A DNA stretch of 64,000 nt from Vibrio sp. HDW18. Its GTDB lineage: Bacteria > Pseudomonadota > Gammaproteobacteria > Enterobacterales > Vibrionaceae. Numbering within the stretch: the first letter of the stretch is position 1; each line of letters begins with the position of its first letter. Under the pieces are notes generated by a model. The model ran no database searches, had not been told where the DNA came from, and saw only the letters and a program-made list of their open reading frames with translations. The stretch lies in contig NZ_CP049914.1 of assembly GCF_011306175.1 (NCBI RefSeq), forward strand, positions 62,001-126,000, given 5' to 3'. Positions 8,626 to 15,841 of the stretch are shown piece by piece. Both the position numbers and the translations under genes were made by a program.

Positions 8626-9954
8626 ATGTTGTATCTGGAGTTTTTGTTTCTGCTGCTAATGCTGTATATCGGCTCACGATATGGCGGGATTGGACTTGGC
8701 GTTGTATCTGGGATTGGTCTGGTTATCGAAGTGTTCGTCTTTAAGATGCCACCCACCTCGCCACCGATCACGGTGATGCTGATCATTTTAGCCGTGGTAA
8801 CCTGTGCCTCGATTCTCGAAGCCGCCGGCGGCCTAAAATATATGCTGCAAGTCGCGGAACGTATGCTGCGCAGAAATCCCAAGCGCGTGACCTTGATTGC
8901 ACCATTTGTCACTTACGGTATGACCTTTATGCTCGGCACCGGCCATGCCGTTTATTCGATTATGCCAATCATTGGTGATGTCGCGCTGAAAAATGGCATC
9001 CGTCCCGAACGTCCAATGGCTGCGGCTTCAGTGGCTTCGCAAATCGCGATCACCGCTTCACCCATCTCGGCCGCGGTAGTGTATTACTTGGCAGAATTAG
9101 TCAACATTAATCACAGTCTGACCTTGTTATCGATTCTGATGGTGACCATTCCTGCGACGTTGTTTGGTACTTTGCTGATGGCGCTCTACAGCCTAAGACG
9201 CGGTAAAGAGCTGGAAGATGATCCAGAATACCAAGCTCGGCTGCAAGATCCGGTCTGGCGTGAAAAAATTCTCAATACTACAGCCACCTCTCTAGATGAA
9301 ACCTTGCCGAACTCGGCTCGCAACTCAGTATTGCTGTTTATCTCCTCAATCTTGGTGATCGTGGTGATTGCGATGTGGCCAGAGATCCGTACCATTCAAG
9401 CGGGTAGTAAACCGATTGGCATGGATATGGTGATCCAGATGATCATGCTGTGCTTTGGCGGGATCATTCTGCTCGCGACCAAAACCGACCCACGCGCAGT
9501 GCCCAATGGCGTAGTGTTTAAATCTGGCATGGTGGCGGCAATTGCCATTTTTGGTATTGCTTGGATGTCGGATACTTACTTCCAATACGCGATGCCGCAA
9601 TTTAAATCTGGCATCGTTGAAATGGTCACCAGCTACCCTTGGACGTTCGCCTTAGCACTGTTTATTGTATCGGTAGTGGTTAACTCCCAAGCGGCAGTAG
9701 CGCGGATGATGCTACCAGTAGGCTTAGGGCTTGGCTTAGAACCGGCACTGCTGATTGGTTTAATGCCCGCACTGTATGGTTACTTCTTTATTCCGAACTA
9801 CCCATCGGATATTGCCACCGTCAACTTCGATAACACCGGTACCACCAAAATCGGTAAGTGGTATTTCAACCACTCGTTTATGGTCGTTGGCCTGATTGCG
9901 GTGATTTCCGCCTGCTGCGCCGGCTTAGTACTGAGTAAGATGATTATTGGCTAA
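8626..9954 (+). CDS. dcuB: Anaerobic C4-dicarboxylate transporter, DcuA/DcuB family
   Basis: Inner-membrane carrier that exchanges or takes up fumarate, succinate, malate and aspartate in anaerobic growth. The 442 residues align end to end with what I recall of E. coli DcuB. Shared segments are ILEAAGGLKYMLQVAERMLRR, GTGHAVYSIMPII, GIRPERPMAAASVASQ, ITASPISAAVVYYL and SQAAVARMMLPV. There are about 10-12 membrane segments. The ATG at 8626 follows AGGGAAC. It could equally be called DcuA; no DcuSR pair or fumarase lies beside it. Confidence 0.88.
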   Translation: MLYLEFLFLLLMLYIGSRYGGIGLGVVSGIGLVIEVFVFKMPPTSPPITVMLIILAVVTCASILEAAGGLKYMLQVAERMLRRNPKRVTLIAPFVTYGMTFMLGTGHAVYSIMPIIGDVALKNGIRPERPMAAASVASQIAITASPISAAVVYYLAELVNINHSLTLLSILMVTIPATLFGTLLMALYSLRRGKELEDDPEYQARLQDPVWREKILNTTATSLDETLPNSARNSVLLFISSILVIVVIAMWPEIRTIQAGSKPIGMDMVIQMIMLCFGGIILLATKTDPRAVPNGVVFKSGMVAAIAIFGIAWMSDTYFQYAMPQFKSGIVEMVTSYPWTFALALFIVSVVVNSQAAVARMMLPVGLGLGLEPALLIGLMPALYGYFFIPNYPSDIATVNFDNTGTTKIGKWYFNHSFMVVGLIAVISACCAGLVLSKMIIG

Positions 9955-10016
9955 TCTAACCACACTCAGCCGTCGACGATCTTAACTATCCCCAGCCTAG
10001 CTGGACTTGCAATAAA

Positions 10017-10047
10017 AAACCCCGTGGCCAGTAAGTTCACGGGGTTT
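10017..10047. terminator. Bidirectional terminator between dcuB and M20 peptidase
   Basis: A perfect 10-bp stem AAACCCCGTG/CACGGGGTTT with an 11-nt loop. On the minus strand it is followed by TTTTTTATT, ending the peptidase gene. On the plus strand TTTATT follows dcuB. Confidence 0.85.
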
Positions 10048-10068
10048 ATTCACTATAATCTTAATCGA

Positions 10069-11193
10069 TTACAAGCTCAGCTTTTCCAACACACGCATCA
10101 GTAGACGAATGCGAGGTTCGATAGAAGCTAAAACCAGATATTCTTTGTCGCTATGGAAACAAGCACCGATCGGACCTAAACCGTCTAAAGTCGGGATGCC
10201 CAAAATCGCCGTATTATTGGCATCTGATCCACCGCCAACCGCATGCCAATTCAGATCAATCGCCAGCTCTTGCGCGGCATTTTCCACCAACTGGATCAGA
10301 TCTTCGGTGTGCGAATTAGCAACCATCGCCGGTTTATAGCCTTCACGCTCAACCGACACCGTTACGCCATCCACAAACGGCGTTTGCGCCATCGTGGCCA
10401 GTTGGGCATCAATTGCATCATAAGCAGCATTGTCCCAGAACCGAACGTCAATATGCGCTTGAGCATGATCAGGCACAATGTTTACGCCATCGCCACCTGA
10501 CACCACACCCACATTTAAAGTGGTACCGGTTTCAAAATTATTCAGCGCATTAATCGCCATGATCCAATTGGCCATTTCGGTGATCGCACTACGACCTTTT
10601 TCAGGATCGTTACCCGCATGAGCCGCGATGCCTTTAAAGCTAATTTGATAGCCAATTCGGCCTTTACGCGCCTTGACTAAACCGCCATCAGCGCGCGCCG
10701 CTTCAGCGACCAACACGGTTTTGGCAAATTTAGCCACTGATTGGATCCAGTCTACCGAATCAGCAGAGCCGGTTTCTTCATCTGGGTTCATACAAACGCA
10801 AATAGAAAGCTTATTGAGCACCTCAGGATCAAGGTAGCGCAACGCATAAACGATGTTGAGCAAACCGGATTTCATATCCGACACGCCTGGACCATAAGCA
10901 TTTTCGCCATCTTGTGACATTGGGCGCGCCTGTGCAGTACCGACGGGGAATACGGTATCCATGTGACCAATCATCATCACATCGATCTGCTCGGCATTCG
11001 GTTGGTTGCGAATTTCAAGGCCCACGCCCGCTTTACCACAATCGATACGTTTTACCTGCCAACCGTGCATTGCCTGAAATTTTTGCTCAAATTGGCTAGC
11101 AATAAACTCGATCCCTTCTAGGGTGTATGTGCCGCAATCAACATTAATCAACGGTTCCAATTCTGCAAGGTATTGCTGTAGAGAAAAATGCAT
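10069..11193 (-). CDS. M20 family metallopeptidase (glutamate carboxypeptidase-like)
   Basis: Cytoplasmic zinc peptidase of the M20/CPG2 group, 374 residues. Metal and catalytic positions are visible: GHMDTVFP (first metal His and catalytic Asp), GPGVSDMKSG (bridging Asp), and NPDEETGSADS (catalytic Glu and metal Glu). A dimerisation domain follows (about 175-285), then the C-terminal GGGSDAN and CFHSDKEYL. It probably removes C-terminal residues such as glutamate from peptides or conjugates; the exact substrate is unknown. There is no signal peptide. The ATG at 11193 lies 9 bp after the stop of a decayed reading frame. Confidence 0.85.
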   Translation of the reverse strand: MHFSLQQYLAELEPLINVDCGTYTLEGIEFIASQFEQKFQAMHGWQVKRIDCGKAGVGLEIRNQPNAEQIDVMMIGHMDTVFPVGTAQARPMSQDGENAYGPGVSDMKSGLLNIVYALRYLDPEVLNKLSICVCMNPDEETGSADSVDWIQSVAKFAKTVLVAEAARADGGLVKARKGRIGYQISFKGIAAHAGNDPEKGRSAITEMANWIMAINALNNFETGTTLNVGVVSGGDGVNIVPDHAQAHIDVRFWDNAAYDAIDAQLATMAQTPFVDGVTVSVEREGYKPAMVANSHTEDLIQLVENAAQELAIDLNWHAVGGGSDANNTAILGIPTLDGLGPIGACFHSDKEYLVLASIEPRIRLLMRVLEKLSL

Positions 11194-11201
11194 GTGTACT
11201 C

Positions 11202-11384
11202 CTAAACCAACACGTTAATAACCAGCCTTGTGCTCAAAGCGCTCAAGGCTGAGATAGCGATCATCAGCGCAACCTGACTACTTTCCAAGGTGATCTCGCC
11301 AAAGCAGCGACTCACCATTAGTGCCGATCCTGAGTGCAGGCCGCCGAGAAAGGAATGATCGAAGTCAAGTCCCGCGCCAAGCGA
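11202..11384 (-). pseudogene. C-terminal remnant of a membrane protein (MgtC/DUF4010-like)
   Basis: A 60-codon open stretch on the minus strand, bounded by stops at 11387-11385 and 11204-11202, has no start codon with a ribosome site. It encodes a peptide with FLGGLHSGSALMVSR, then GEITLESSQVALMIAISALS and a hydrophobic end. The pattern of a Gly/Ala/Ser-rich helix, a short acidic turn and a final helix recalls the end of DUF4010/MgtC-type permeases. I read it as what is left of a gene formerly upstream of the M20 peptidase. Confidence 0.45.
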
Positions 11385-11489
11385 TCAAATACTCACCGGT
11401 TGAAATAATCTTTTATGATAATTATCACAATTAGCGGCTTATTTTAATTAATCGGATAAATCAGCAGATTAATTCATTACCCATCATCG

Positions 11490-11789
11490 TCATTCAACGG
11501 GATAATCAAAAACGATGATATCTTCCAGCAACGGCCTAAAGACCGCTTTTAAAGCATCATGCTCTGGATGCGGTAAATAGATGGCTCTTGCTGCCGCATC
11601 TGCAAATGTCATGCATACACAATGTGTATAACCTTGATTTTTCCCTTCAGGACTATCATTACCTCCCCACTCGACGGACAGAACACCCTCGATCTGGTGC
11701 GGCATGGCCATAAAAAGATCTCTCAGTTGTTTAATGTTGGTTGGATTAGCCGTTGGTTTAAATTTTATCAATAAAATATGGCGGATCAT
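11490..11789 (-). CDS. Dabb-family stress-response alpha/beta-barrel protein
   Basis: A 99-residue protein starting MIRHILLIKFKP, the typical opening of Dabb-domain proteins. The HCVCMTFADAAARAIYLPHPEH segment contains the usual F-x5-YxxHPxH block. These proteins form dimeric ferredoxin-like barrels in the cytoplasm; their reaction is mostly unknown. The ATG at 11789 is preceded by an AGGAGG site (reverse of ccctcctcg). It lies about 50 bp after the YkgJ-like gene in the same direction, so a small operon is possible. Confidence 0.85.
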   Translation of the reverse strand: MIRHILLIKFKPTANPTNIKQLRDLFMAMPHQIEGVLSVEWGGNDSPEGKNQGYTHCVCMTFADAAARAIYLPHPEHDALKAVFRPLLEDIIVFDYPVE

Positions 11790-11839
11790 GGTAATCCCTC
11801 CTCGTAACTAACGTCTGGTTAAGGTGTAAATTTAGCCGA

Positions 11840-12136
11840 TTAACCACCCATTACATCAGATCTTTCCTCTTGGCATTCATAAGAGCCCATTTCAAACTCT
11901 CGACAAATCCAAGGACGATGTTGGTAAATGGTACACATAAATGTTTCTCGATCTAACGCTGAGCACCAACCATCCGCCAAACGTAACATGGTTTCTCCGC
12001 CCCATTTATCAAAGGCAATATGCCGCTCTGGCACTCCAGTATCGGTAATGATCATCACCTCGAGGCGGCAACAGCAAGCCTGACAGTTTGAACAAGAAAT
12101 TTCTGTAGTAGGTAAATTGGTGATTGGAATGGTCAT
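11840..12136 (-). CDS. YkgJ-like cysteine-cluster protein
   Basis: A small protein of the UPF0153/YkgJ group, proposed to bind zinc or iron through a cysteine cluster. The 98 residues contain SCSNCQACCCR near the N-terminus and C-x5-DRETFMCTIYQHRPWICREF further on, giving the CxxCxxCC plus C...C pattern. ATG 12136 is chosen over TTG 12148 because GAAGA lies just before it. It reads in the same direction as the Dabb gene. No catalytic function is known. Confidence 0.8.
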   Translation of the reverse strand: MTIPITNLPTTEISCSNCQACCCRLEVMIITDTGVPERHIAFDKWGGETMLRLADGWCSALDRETFMCTIYQHRPWICREFEMGSYECQEERSDVMGG

Positions 12137-12352
12137 AGTGTTCTTCAATCAAGGTAATGGCTGCATAGTACTCCAATTTAAACCCATTTACCGAAATTCG
12201 TGACCAACGCTGGCGGTCATCGTCTGCTGGCTCGATTTCGTGCTACTGGCGGCGCCAAGCCAAATGGCATTTTGCAAGGTACTGCTTTATCAATTGCCAG
12301 AGTTCCGTATAATCGCGCCCAAATCTCCCCCATACCTATCAGTGAGTGGCAA

Positions 12353-12685
12353 ATGTCCAAACTATTTTTCAAAGGCCGAATCGATGCGAGACAAAACCAT
12401 GTCATCTCTGGCTACAACGTGAATCGTGATGTCAAAGCTGGTTCAGAGGAAGCGCCAATCCAGATCATCGTCGCCAGTGAAGCGCGTAAAGTTGAGATTG
12501 CCGCATTATTGGCCGAGCACGCTATCGTGGCCAATATTACTATCGACTCGACTCAGCCAGAAAATACGCTTGAGCTTGATACACTATTAAGTAAACCAAA
12601 AACCATTACCTTTGATAAAACACCAAACCGTAATGATCCATGCCTTTGCGGCAGCGGAAAAAAATACAAAAAGTGCTGCGCTTAA
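12353..12685 (+). CDS. SEC-C motif metal-binding protein (PBPRA1643 family)
   Basis: A 110-residue protein ending in a complete SEC-C zinc motif, NRNDPCLCGSGKKYKKCC (CxCx8CC type). The N-terminal part begins MSKLFFKGRIDARQNHV, recalling the small Vibrio/Photobacterium family named after PBPRA1643. Zinc binding is expected; the biological role is unknown. An in-frame extension to 12200 exists, but ATG 12353 matches the family length. A strong terminator follows, and the accessory island begins directly after it. Confidence 0.82.
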   Translation: MSKLFFKGRIDARQNHVISGYNVNRDVKAGSEEAPIQIIVASEARKVEIAALLAEHAIVANITIDSTQPENTLELDTLLSKPKTITFDKTPNRNDPCLCGSGKKYKKCCA

Positions 12686-12702
12686 GCGCAAAAACACTAC
12701 CG

Positions 12703-12729
12703 AAAAACCGTCGCCTGACGGTTTTTTTT
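12703..12729 (+). terminator. Rho-independent terminator after SEC-C gene
   Basis: A 6-bp stem ACCGTC/GACGGT with loop GCCT is followed by eight T, 20 bp after the stop codon. It marks the left edge of the accessory island. Confidence 0.88.
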
Positions 12730-12738
12730 GTTAAATAA

Positions 12739-12918
12739 ACCGCCAACATCGGTGGGGTAATCACCCATGCTAACGTCAACGTGAGTTACTTGGCACAACA
12801 AATGGGCCACGCAGATATCACCATGGTCGCAAGGGTCTACGGTAAATGGCTGGTTGAGTCGAACAAGAAAGAATCCGAGCGGGTATGGCAAGAGCTAGAA
12901 TCAATAACCGCCGATTAG
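12739..12918 (+). pseudogene. C-terminal remnant of a tyrosine recombinase (phage-type integrase)
   Basis: Reading on the plus strand between stops at 12736-12738 and 12916-12918 gives a 59-codon peptide. It contains NVSYLAQQMGHADITMVARV, then YGKWL and a basic/acidic tail. This is the end of a phage-type integrase: the QMGH box, with the last catalytic His, and the region around the catalytic Tyr (RVYGKW). There is no start and no N-terminal domain, so it cannot catalyse recombination. It shows that the island once carried its own integrase at this edge. Confidence 0.85.
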
Positions 12919-12928
12919 GCGGTTTTTT
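12906..12928 (+). terminator. Terminator of the integrase remnant
   Basis: A 7-bp stem AACCGCC/GGCGGTT with a 5-nt loop and a T-run overlaps the integrase stop codon. It insulates the region to the right from upstream reading. Confidence 0.8.
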
Positions 12929-13201
12929 GAACCTATAGAATGGAGTATCGAAACTGTACATGACCAAACACGTGGATATGACAACAAACTTTTGCCCCTT
13001 AATCGTTCAGAGCTAATACTCTACACATTTTCGGGGCGTGTATTTCCCCTACCAAAACTAATTCGATGGTATGTAACTTAAAACGCAAAAATCTGATTTA
13101 GCTCTAATAATGAACAGTTAGTTCAATACATGCCAAAGTTGGTTTAGCGCAACTGAATTCGTTGCTTCCACTCAGCATTTAGCAATGTCTATAGATTTAT
13201 C
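12929..13201. other. AT-rich non-coding spacer before the retron
   Basis: No open frame with a plausible start and no recognised RNA is seen here. It contains AT-rich DNA unlike the neighbouring core genes and ends in the promoter of the retron transcript. Short inverted or direct repeats are not prominent. Confidence 0.5.
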
Positions 13202-13230
13202 TTGATCCTCAGAAAGTACAAATGTATATT
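13202..13230 (+). promoter_or_regulatory. Promoter of the retron ncRNA
   Basis: TTGATC at 13202-13207 and TATATT at 13225-13230 are separated by exactly 17 bp, a good sigma-70 promoter. Transcription would start around 13237, three bases before the a1 repeat of the retron RNA. Confidence 0.75.
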
Positions 13231-13236
13231 CTAAAC

Positions 13237-13397
13237 AATCCTTTACGCGTTGGTTTTGTTACAAACAGAACTTGTCGGGCGCATCGCCAGACAGTAATTT
13301 ATTGTGGACATTTAGGGTTGCGCTTCAGCACTTTCCGCACGATCCTTCGTTCCTCAGGAGCGCACGAAAAGTCTTCAGCGCCTCCTTTAGGTAAAGG
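13237..13397 (+). ncRNA. Retron msr-msd RNA
   Basis: Template and primer RNA for msDNA synthesis. The a1 repeat CCTTTAC (13240-13246) pairs with a2 GTAAAGG (13391-13397). The G at 13247 next to a1 is where the 2'-5' branch point is expected. Two msr hairpins follow: GTTTTGTT/AACAGAAC (8 bp, one G-U), and TGTC-G-GGCG/CGCC-A-GACA with loop CAT. The msd forms one long imperfect hairpin from GCGCT at 13320 to AGCGC at 13381, with its tip near 13340-13357. The predicted msDNA is roughly 70-85 nt. Boundaries are inferred from pairing, not measured. Confidence 0.9.
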
Positions 13398-13402
13398 CAC
13401 TT

Positions 13403-13431
13403 ATAAGGCAACCATTGGTTGCCTTATCTTT
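13403..13431 (+). terminator. Perfect hairpin between retron RNA and effector gene
   Basis: ATAAGGCAACC (13403-13413) pairs perfectly with GGTTGCCTTAT (13417-13427) around a 3-nt loop and is followed by CTTTAATT. Placed directly after a2, it looks like a terminator or attenuator. It would let the ncRNA be made in excess over the downstream mRNA, or give the RNA a stable 3' end. Confidence 0.75.
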
Positions 13432-13446
13432 AATTAGCAATAGCTT

Positions 13447-14469
13447 ATGTATAAAATGGCAGAAAACACATACAGCAGCGTTACAGAAACTATCTTTAGT
13501 GATCTCAATCATTCAAACTTTTCTGTCAACTTCAGTACCCCTCCTATTATTTTTGTCTGTGGCGGACCTATGATTCAGGTTGCTGCAAGTGTGAGAGAAA
13601 GAGTTTTTGCTTACTTCGCAAAAGACACTACAAGCAACATCACAGATCACCTAATTGCAGCAGAAGACTTTAAAGACTATTTTAAAGATGGTGCCTATGA
13701 TGACCTTATGGAGTTTGAAGATGATATCGCTAGCATATCAACTCTTGTCGTAATATTTCTTGAGAGCGCCGGTTCACTTGTTGAGCTAGGGCTGTTTTGC
13801 AATCGAATTGAGCTCAAAGATAGATTGATAGTTTTTGTGCCAGCTGAAGAGCTTGAAGCTAAAGAAGATAATGAACCAGCATACTCTTCGTTCATTTACC
13901 TAGGTGCGATTCAGAGTCTTAAACGACGCAATGATACTTCCGTCATGATTTATCCGTGGGCAAATACCGAATCTATAACATATGATGAGCTTGAATTTGT
14001 AGTAAGTGATATCAAGGATAAGTTGGGAAAAGTTAAAAAGACAGATAAGTTCGACGTGAAAAACTCAGGACACATGTCTTATCTTATTCACGACATCATT
14101 CGACTATGTGAGCCCATAAAACTAAGCGAAATAGAAATGGCTTTAATTTGCTTGGAAATCGATTACCCCACAAGAAATATCACTAAGTGTTTATATTTGC
14201 TGGAAAAATTCAAGCTTGTTTCTCCCTATGAGTACAGTGGTTCTAAGTACTATTACGTCAATGACGAATCACTATCCAAAATAAAATTTGGTAAATCTAG
14301 AAAAGGAAAAGTACTCGATGCGCCTAACTTGAAAATGGAAATCAGGAGTTCATTTAATCCTGTTTTTATGAAAACAGAAGATGAAAAAGAAATAGAAATT
14401 GCAAAAAAAAGATTTAATGCTCTAAAACGTATAGTTCAAATAAGGAAAGCCAATGACAAATCTATTTGA
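13447..14469 (+). CDS. Retron effector: nucleoside deoxyribosyltransferase-like protein with C-terminal DNA-binding-like region
   Basis: Putative toxin arm of an Ec86/Eco1-like retron, expected to be held inactive by the RT-msDNA complex and released by phage infection. In this 340-residue protein, IIFVCGG (34-40) and VVIFLESAGSLVELG (101-115) match IFLCGG and the ESPGS..ELG block that I remember of the Eco1 effector. E113 takes the place of its catalytic glutamate. Residues about 205-290 look like a winged-helix region, and a basic helical tail ends the protein. Proteins of this class act as N-glycosidases or deoxyribosyltransferases on nucleotides; the substrate here is unknown. The ATG at 13447 lacks a strong ribosome site; ATG 13456 is an alternative. 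The last 17 bases overlap the reverse-transcriptase gene. Confidence 0.9.
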   Translation: MYKMAENTYSSVTETIFSDLNHSNFSVNFSTPPIIFVCGGPMIQVAASVRERVFAYFAKDTTSNITDHLIAAEDFKDYFKDGAYDDLMEFEDDIASISTLVVIFLESAGSLVELGLFCNRIELKDRLIVFVPAEELEAKEDNEPAYSSFIYLGAIQSLKRRNDTSVMIYPWANTESITYDELEFVVSDIKDKLGKVKKTDKFDVKNSGHMSYLIHDIIRLCEPIKLSEIEMALICLEIDYPTRNITKCLYLLEKFKLVSPYEYSGSKYYYVNDESLSKIKFGKSRKGKVLDAPNLKMEIRSSFNPVFMKTEDEKEIEIAKKRFNALKRIVQIRKANDKSI

Positions 14470-15394
14470 AACATTACAAGAGCAACTATCCCTTTCGGAT
14501 GACGAACTGTTATCTTACCTTCATACAGTGCCTCTCCGCTACAAACGCTACTACATTGACAAGCGTAATAGCACTGAAAAAAGGCTAATAGCTCAACCTT
14601 CCAGAACCGTAAAGATACTCCAAAAGTATGTTGCTTCCGAGTTGGAAGAAGTTATACCTGTTCATCAATCAGCTATGGCCTACTGTAAAGGCAGGGGAAT
14701 AAAAGAGAATGCTAAGAAGCACGCACACTCTCGCTACCTGTTAAAAATGGACTTAAAGCGCTTCTTTGACTCCATTACTCCGACGATTCTTTCTGATGTA
14801 ATAATGAAGCACGGTATCGAATTGAGTGAAAAAGACTACATTCTCGTTAGTCAATTATTTTTTTGGAAACTAAGAAGAAACAGTCCTCTGCGCTTAAGTA
14901 TTGGAGCACCTAGCTCTCCTTTTGTCTCAAACGCAATCATGTACTTCTTTGATGAAGAAATCTCAAAACACTGTGAAGAGCTTAATATCGTTTACACTCG
15001 TTATGCCGACGATATGACATTCAGCACCAATAAGAAGAATGTTTTATTTGAATTAGAACGCACTGTAGTCAAATTACTTAGATTGAACTTTGGAAAAGAC
15101 ATCAAGGTTAACAAGGAAAAAACCGTACATTCATCTAAAGCTCATAATCGACACGTTACTGGAGTCACGCTGTCAAACACGGGAAAACTATCTATAGGTA
15201 GAGAAAATAAGAGGAATATTAGGGTAAGTATCCATAGGTTCATTAACGGAAAAACTAATGATAGGGATGTGCAAAATCTAAAAGGAAATTTAGGGTTTGC
15301 AAAACATATTGAACCTGAATTTGTAAAGAGCCTCGAAGATAGATACGGTGTAGAAACCATCAAAAAAATCCAGACATTTGATATTTTGCCATAG
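14453..15394 (+). CDS. Retron reverse transcriptase
   Basis: Copies the msd part of the retron RNA into msDNA joined to the msr RNA by a 2'-5' bond. The 313 residues carry the retron set: NAKKH (86-90, the retron NAxxH motif), MDLKRFFDSI with the first catalytic Asp D100, GAPSSP (151-156), the YADD box (184-187), and HVTGVTL (234-240), the retron-specific VTG motif. Length and motif order are normal and no frameshift is seen. ATG 14453 follows AAGGAAAG inside the effector gene, so the two are probably translationally coupled. A 13-bp hairpin ends the unit at 15445-15479. Confidence 0.96.
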   Translation: MTNLFETLQEQLSLSDDELLSYLHTVPLRYKRYYIDKRNSTEKRLIAQPSRTVKILQKYVASELEEVIPVHQSAMAYCKGRGIKENAKKHAHSRYLLKMDLKRFFDSITPTILSDVIMKHGIELSEKDYILVSQLFFWKLRRNSPLRLSIGAPSSPFVSNAIMYFFDEEISKHCEELNIVYTRYADDMTFSTNKKNVLFELERTVVKLLRLNFGKDIKVNKEKTVHSSKAHNRHVTGVTLSNTGKLSIGRENKRNIRVSIHRFINGKTNDRDVQNLKGNLGFAKHIEPEFVKSLEDRYGVETIKKIQTFDILP

Positions 15395-15444
15395 GCTCTC
15401 ATTGTATGGGACAAAATCAGTTTAAAGGGCACTTTATAGGAAAA

Positions 15445-15479
15445 GACGAGTTGCGTTAAAGTAGTAAACGTAACTCGTC
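15445..15479. terminator. Long hairpin between retron and GmrSD remnant
   Basis: GACGAGTTGCGTT pairs with AACGTAACTCGTC (13 bp, one G-U) around a 9-nt loop and is followed by CTTTCT. It lies between the convergent reverse-transcriptase gene and restriction-enzyme remnant and probably terminates both. Confidence 0.7.
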
Positions 15480-15511
15480 CTTTCTGTAACACTTGACAAT
15501 CGATGAAATTA

Positions 15512-15841
15512 CTAATTACCCCAAACAGTGTTGTAAGCATTAGTTGCAAGATCTTCTGTGCGAGCTATTATGTCAGCTTCCGTCCATGTGTCTTGAGTAG
15601 CTGTAGCTAAGAAGTCAGAGACAACACGGTAGTCTGATTGTTGATAAATGAGTTTTTTTGCAGGAAAGTCTCTCACATTAGCATTACTATTCAACCCTTG
15701 ACCTAATGGTAACAAATTACCGATTGATCCAATAATATCGGTGCTGACTCCGGTCGTTGACTGGCTCATAATGTGTTCAAGTGATAGATCGCTTGGTTCG
15801 AACTCGTTGCTATTCCTTAAAGAGTGATCTGATCCGTTAAC
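15512..15841 (-). pseudogene. C-terminal remnant of a GmrSD-like restriction enzyme (DUF1524 domain)
   Basis: The minus-strand frame encodes about 110 residues containing LSLEHIMSQS, IGNLLPLGQGLN and FPAKKLIYQQSDYRVVSDF, and ends NAYNTVWGN. This is the end of a DUF262/DUF1524 protein; the EHI box holds the His of its His-Me/HNH nuclease. Full proteins have 500-800 residues, so most is missing. The upstream side stops at the terminal sequence of the IS3-family fragment (15841), which cut the gene. The first few codons of the long open frame (GTG at 15850) come from the IS. No N-terminal DUF262 part is found on the far side of the IS. Confidence 0.8.

Noticed and set aside
12929..13201. Possible CRISPR or att repeat array left of the retron
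   Set aside because: No regularly spaced repeats of constant length are present here or elsewhere in the window.
13222..13437. 71-codon plus-strand frame across the retron RNA
   Set aside because: It lies wholly inside the structured msr-msd region, has no ribosome site and encodes no protein-like sequence; the RNA explains this stretch.
13447..15394. Diversity-generating retroelement or group II intron as explanation for the reverse transcriptase
   Set aside because: No template/variable repeat pair and no intron domain V structure are seen; the VTG and NAxxH motifs and msr-msd RNA indicate a retron.
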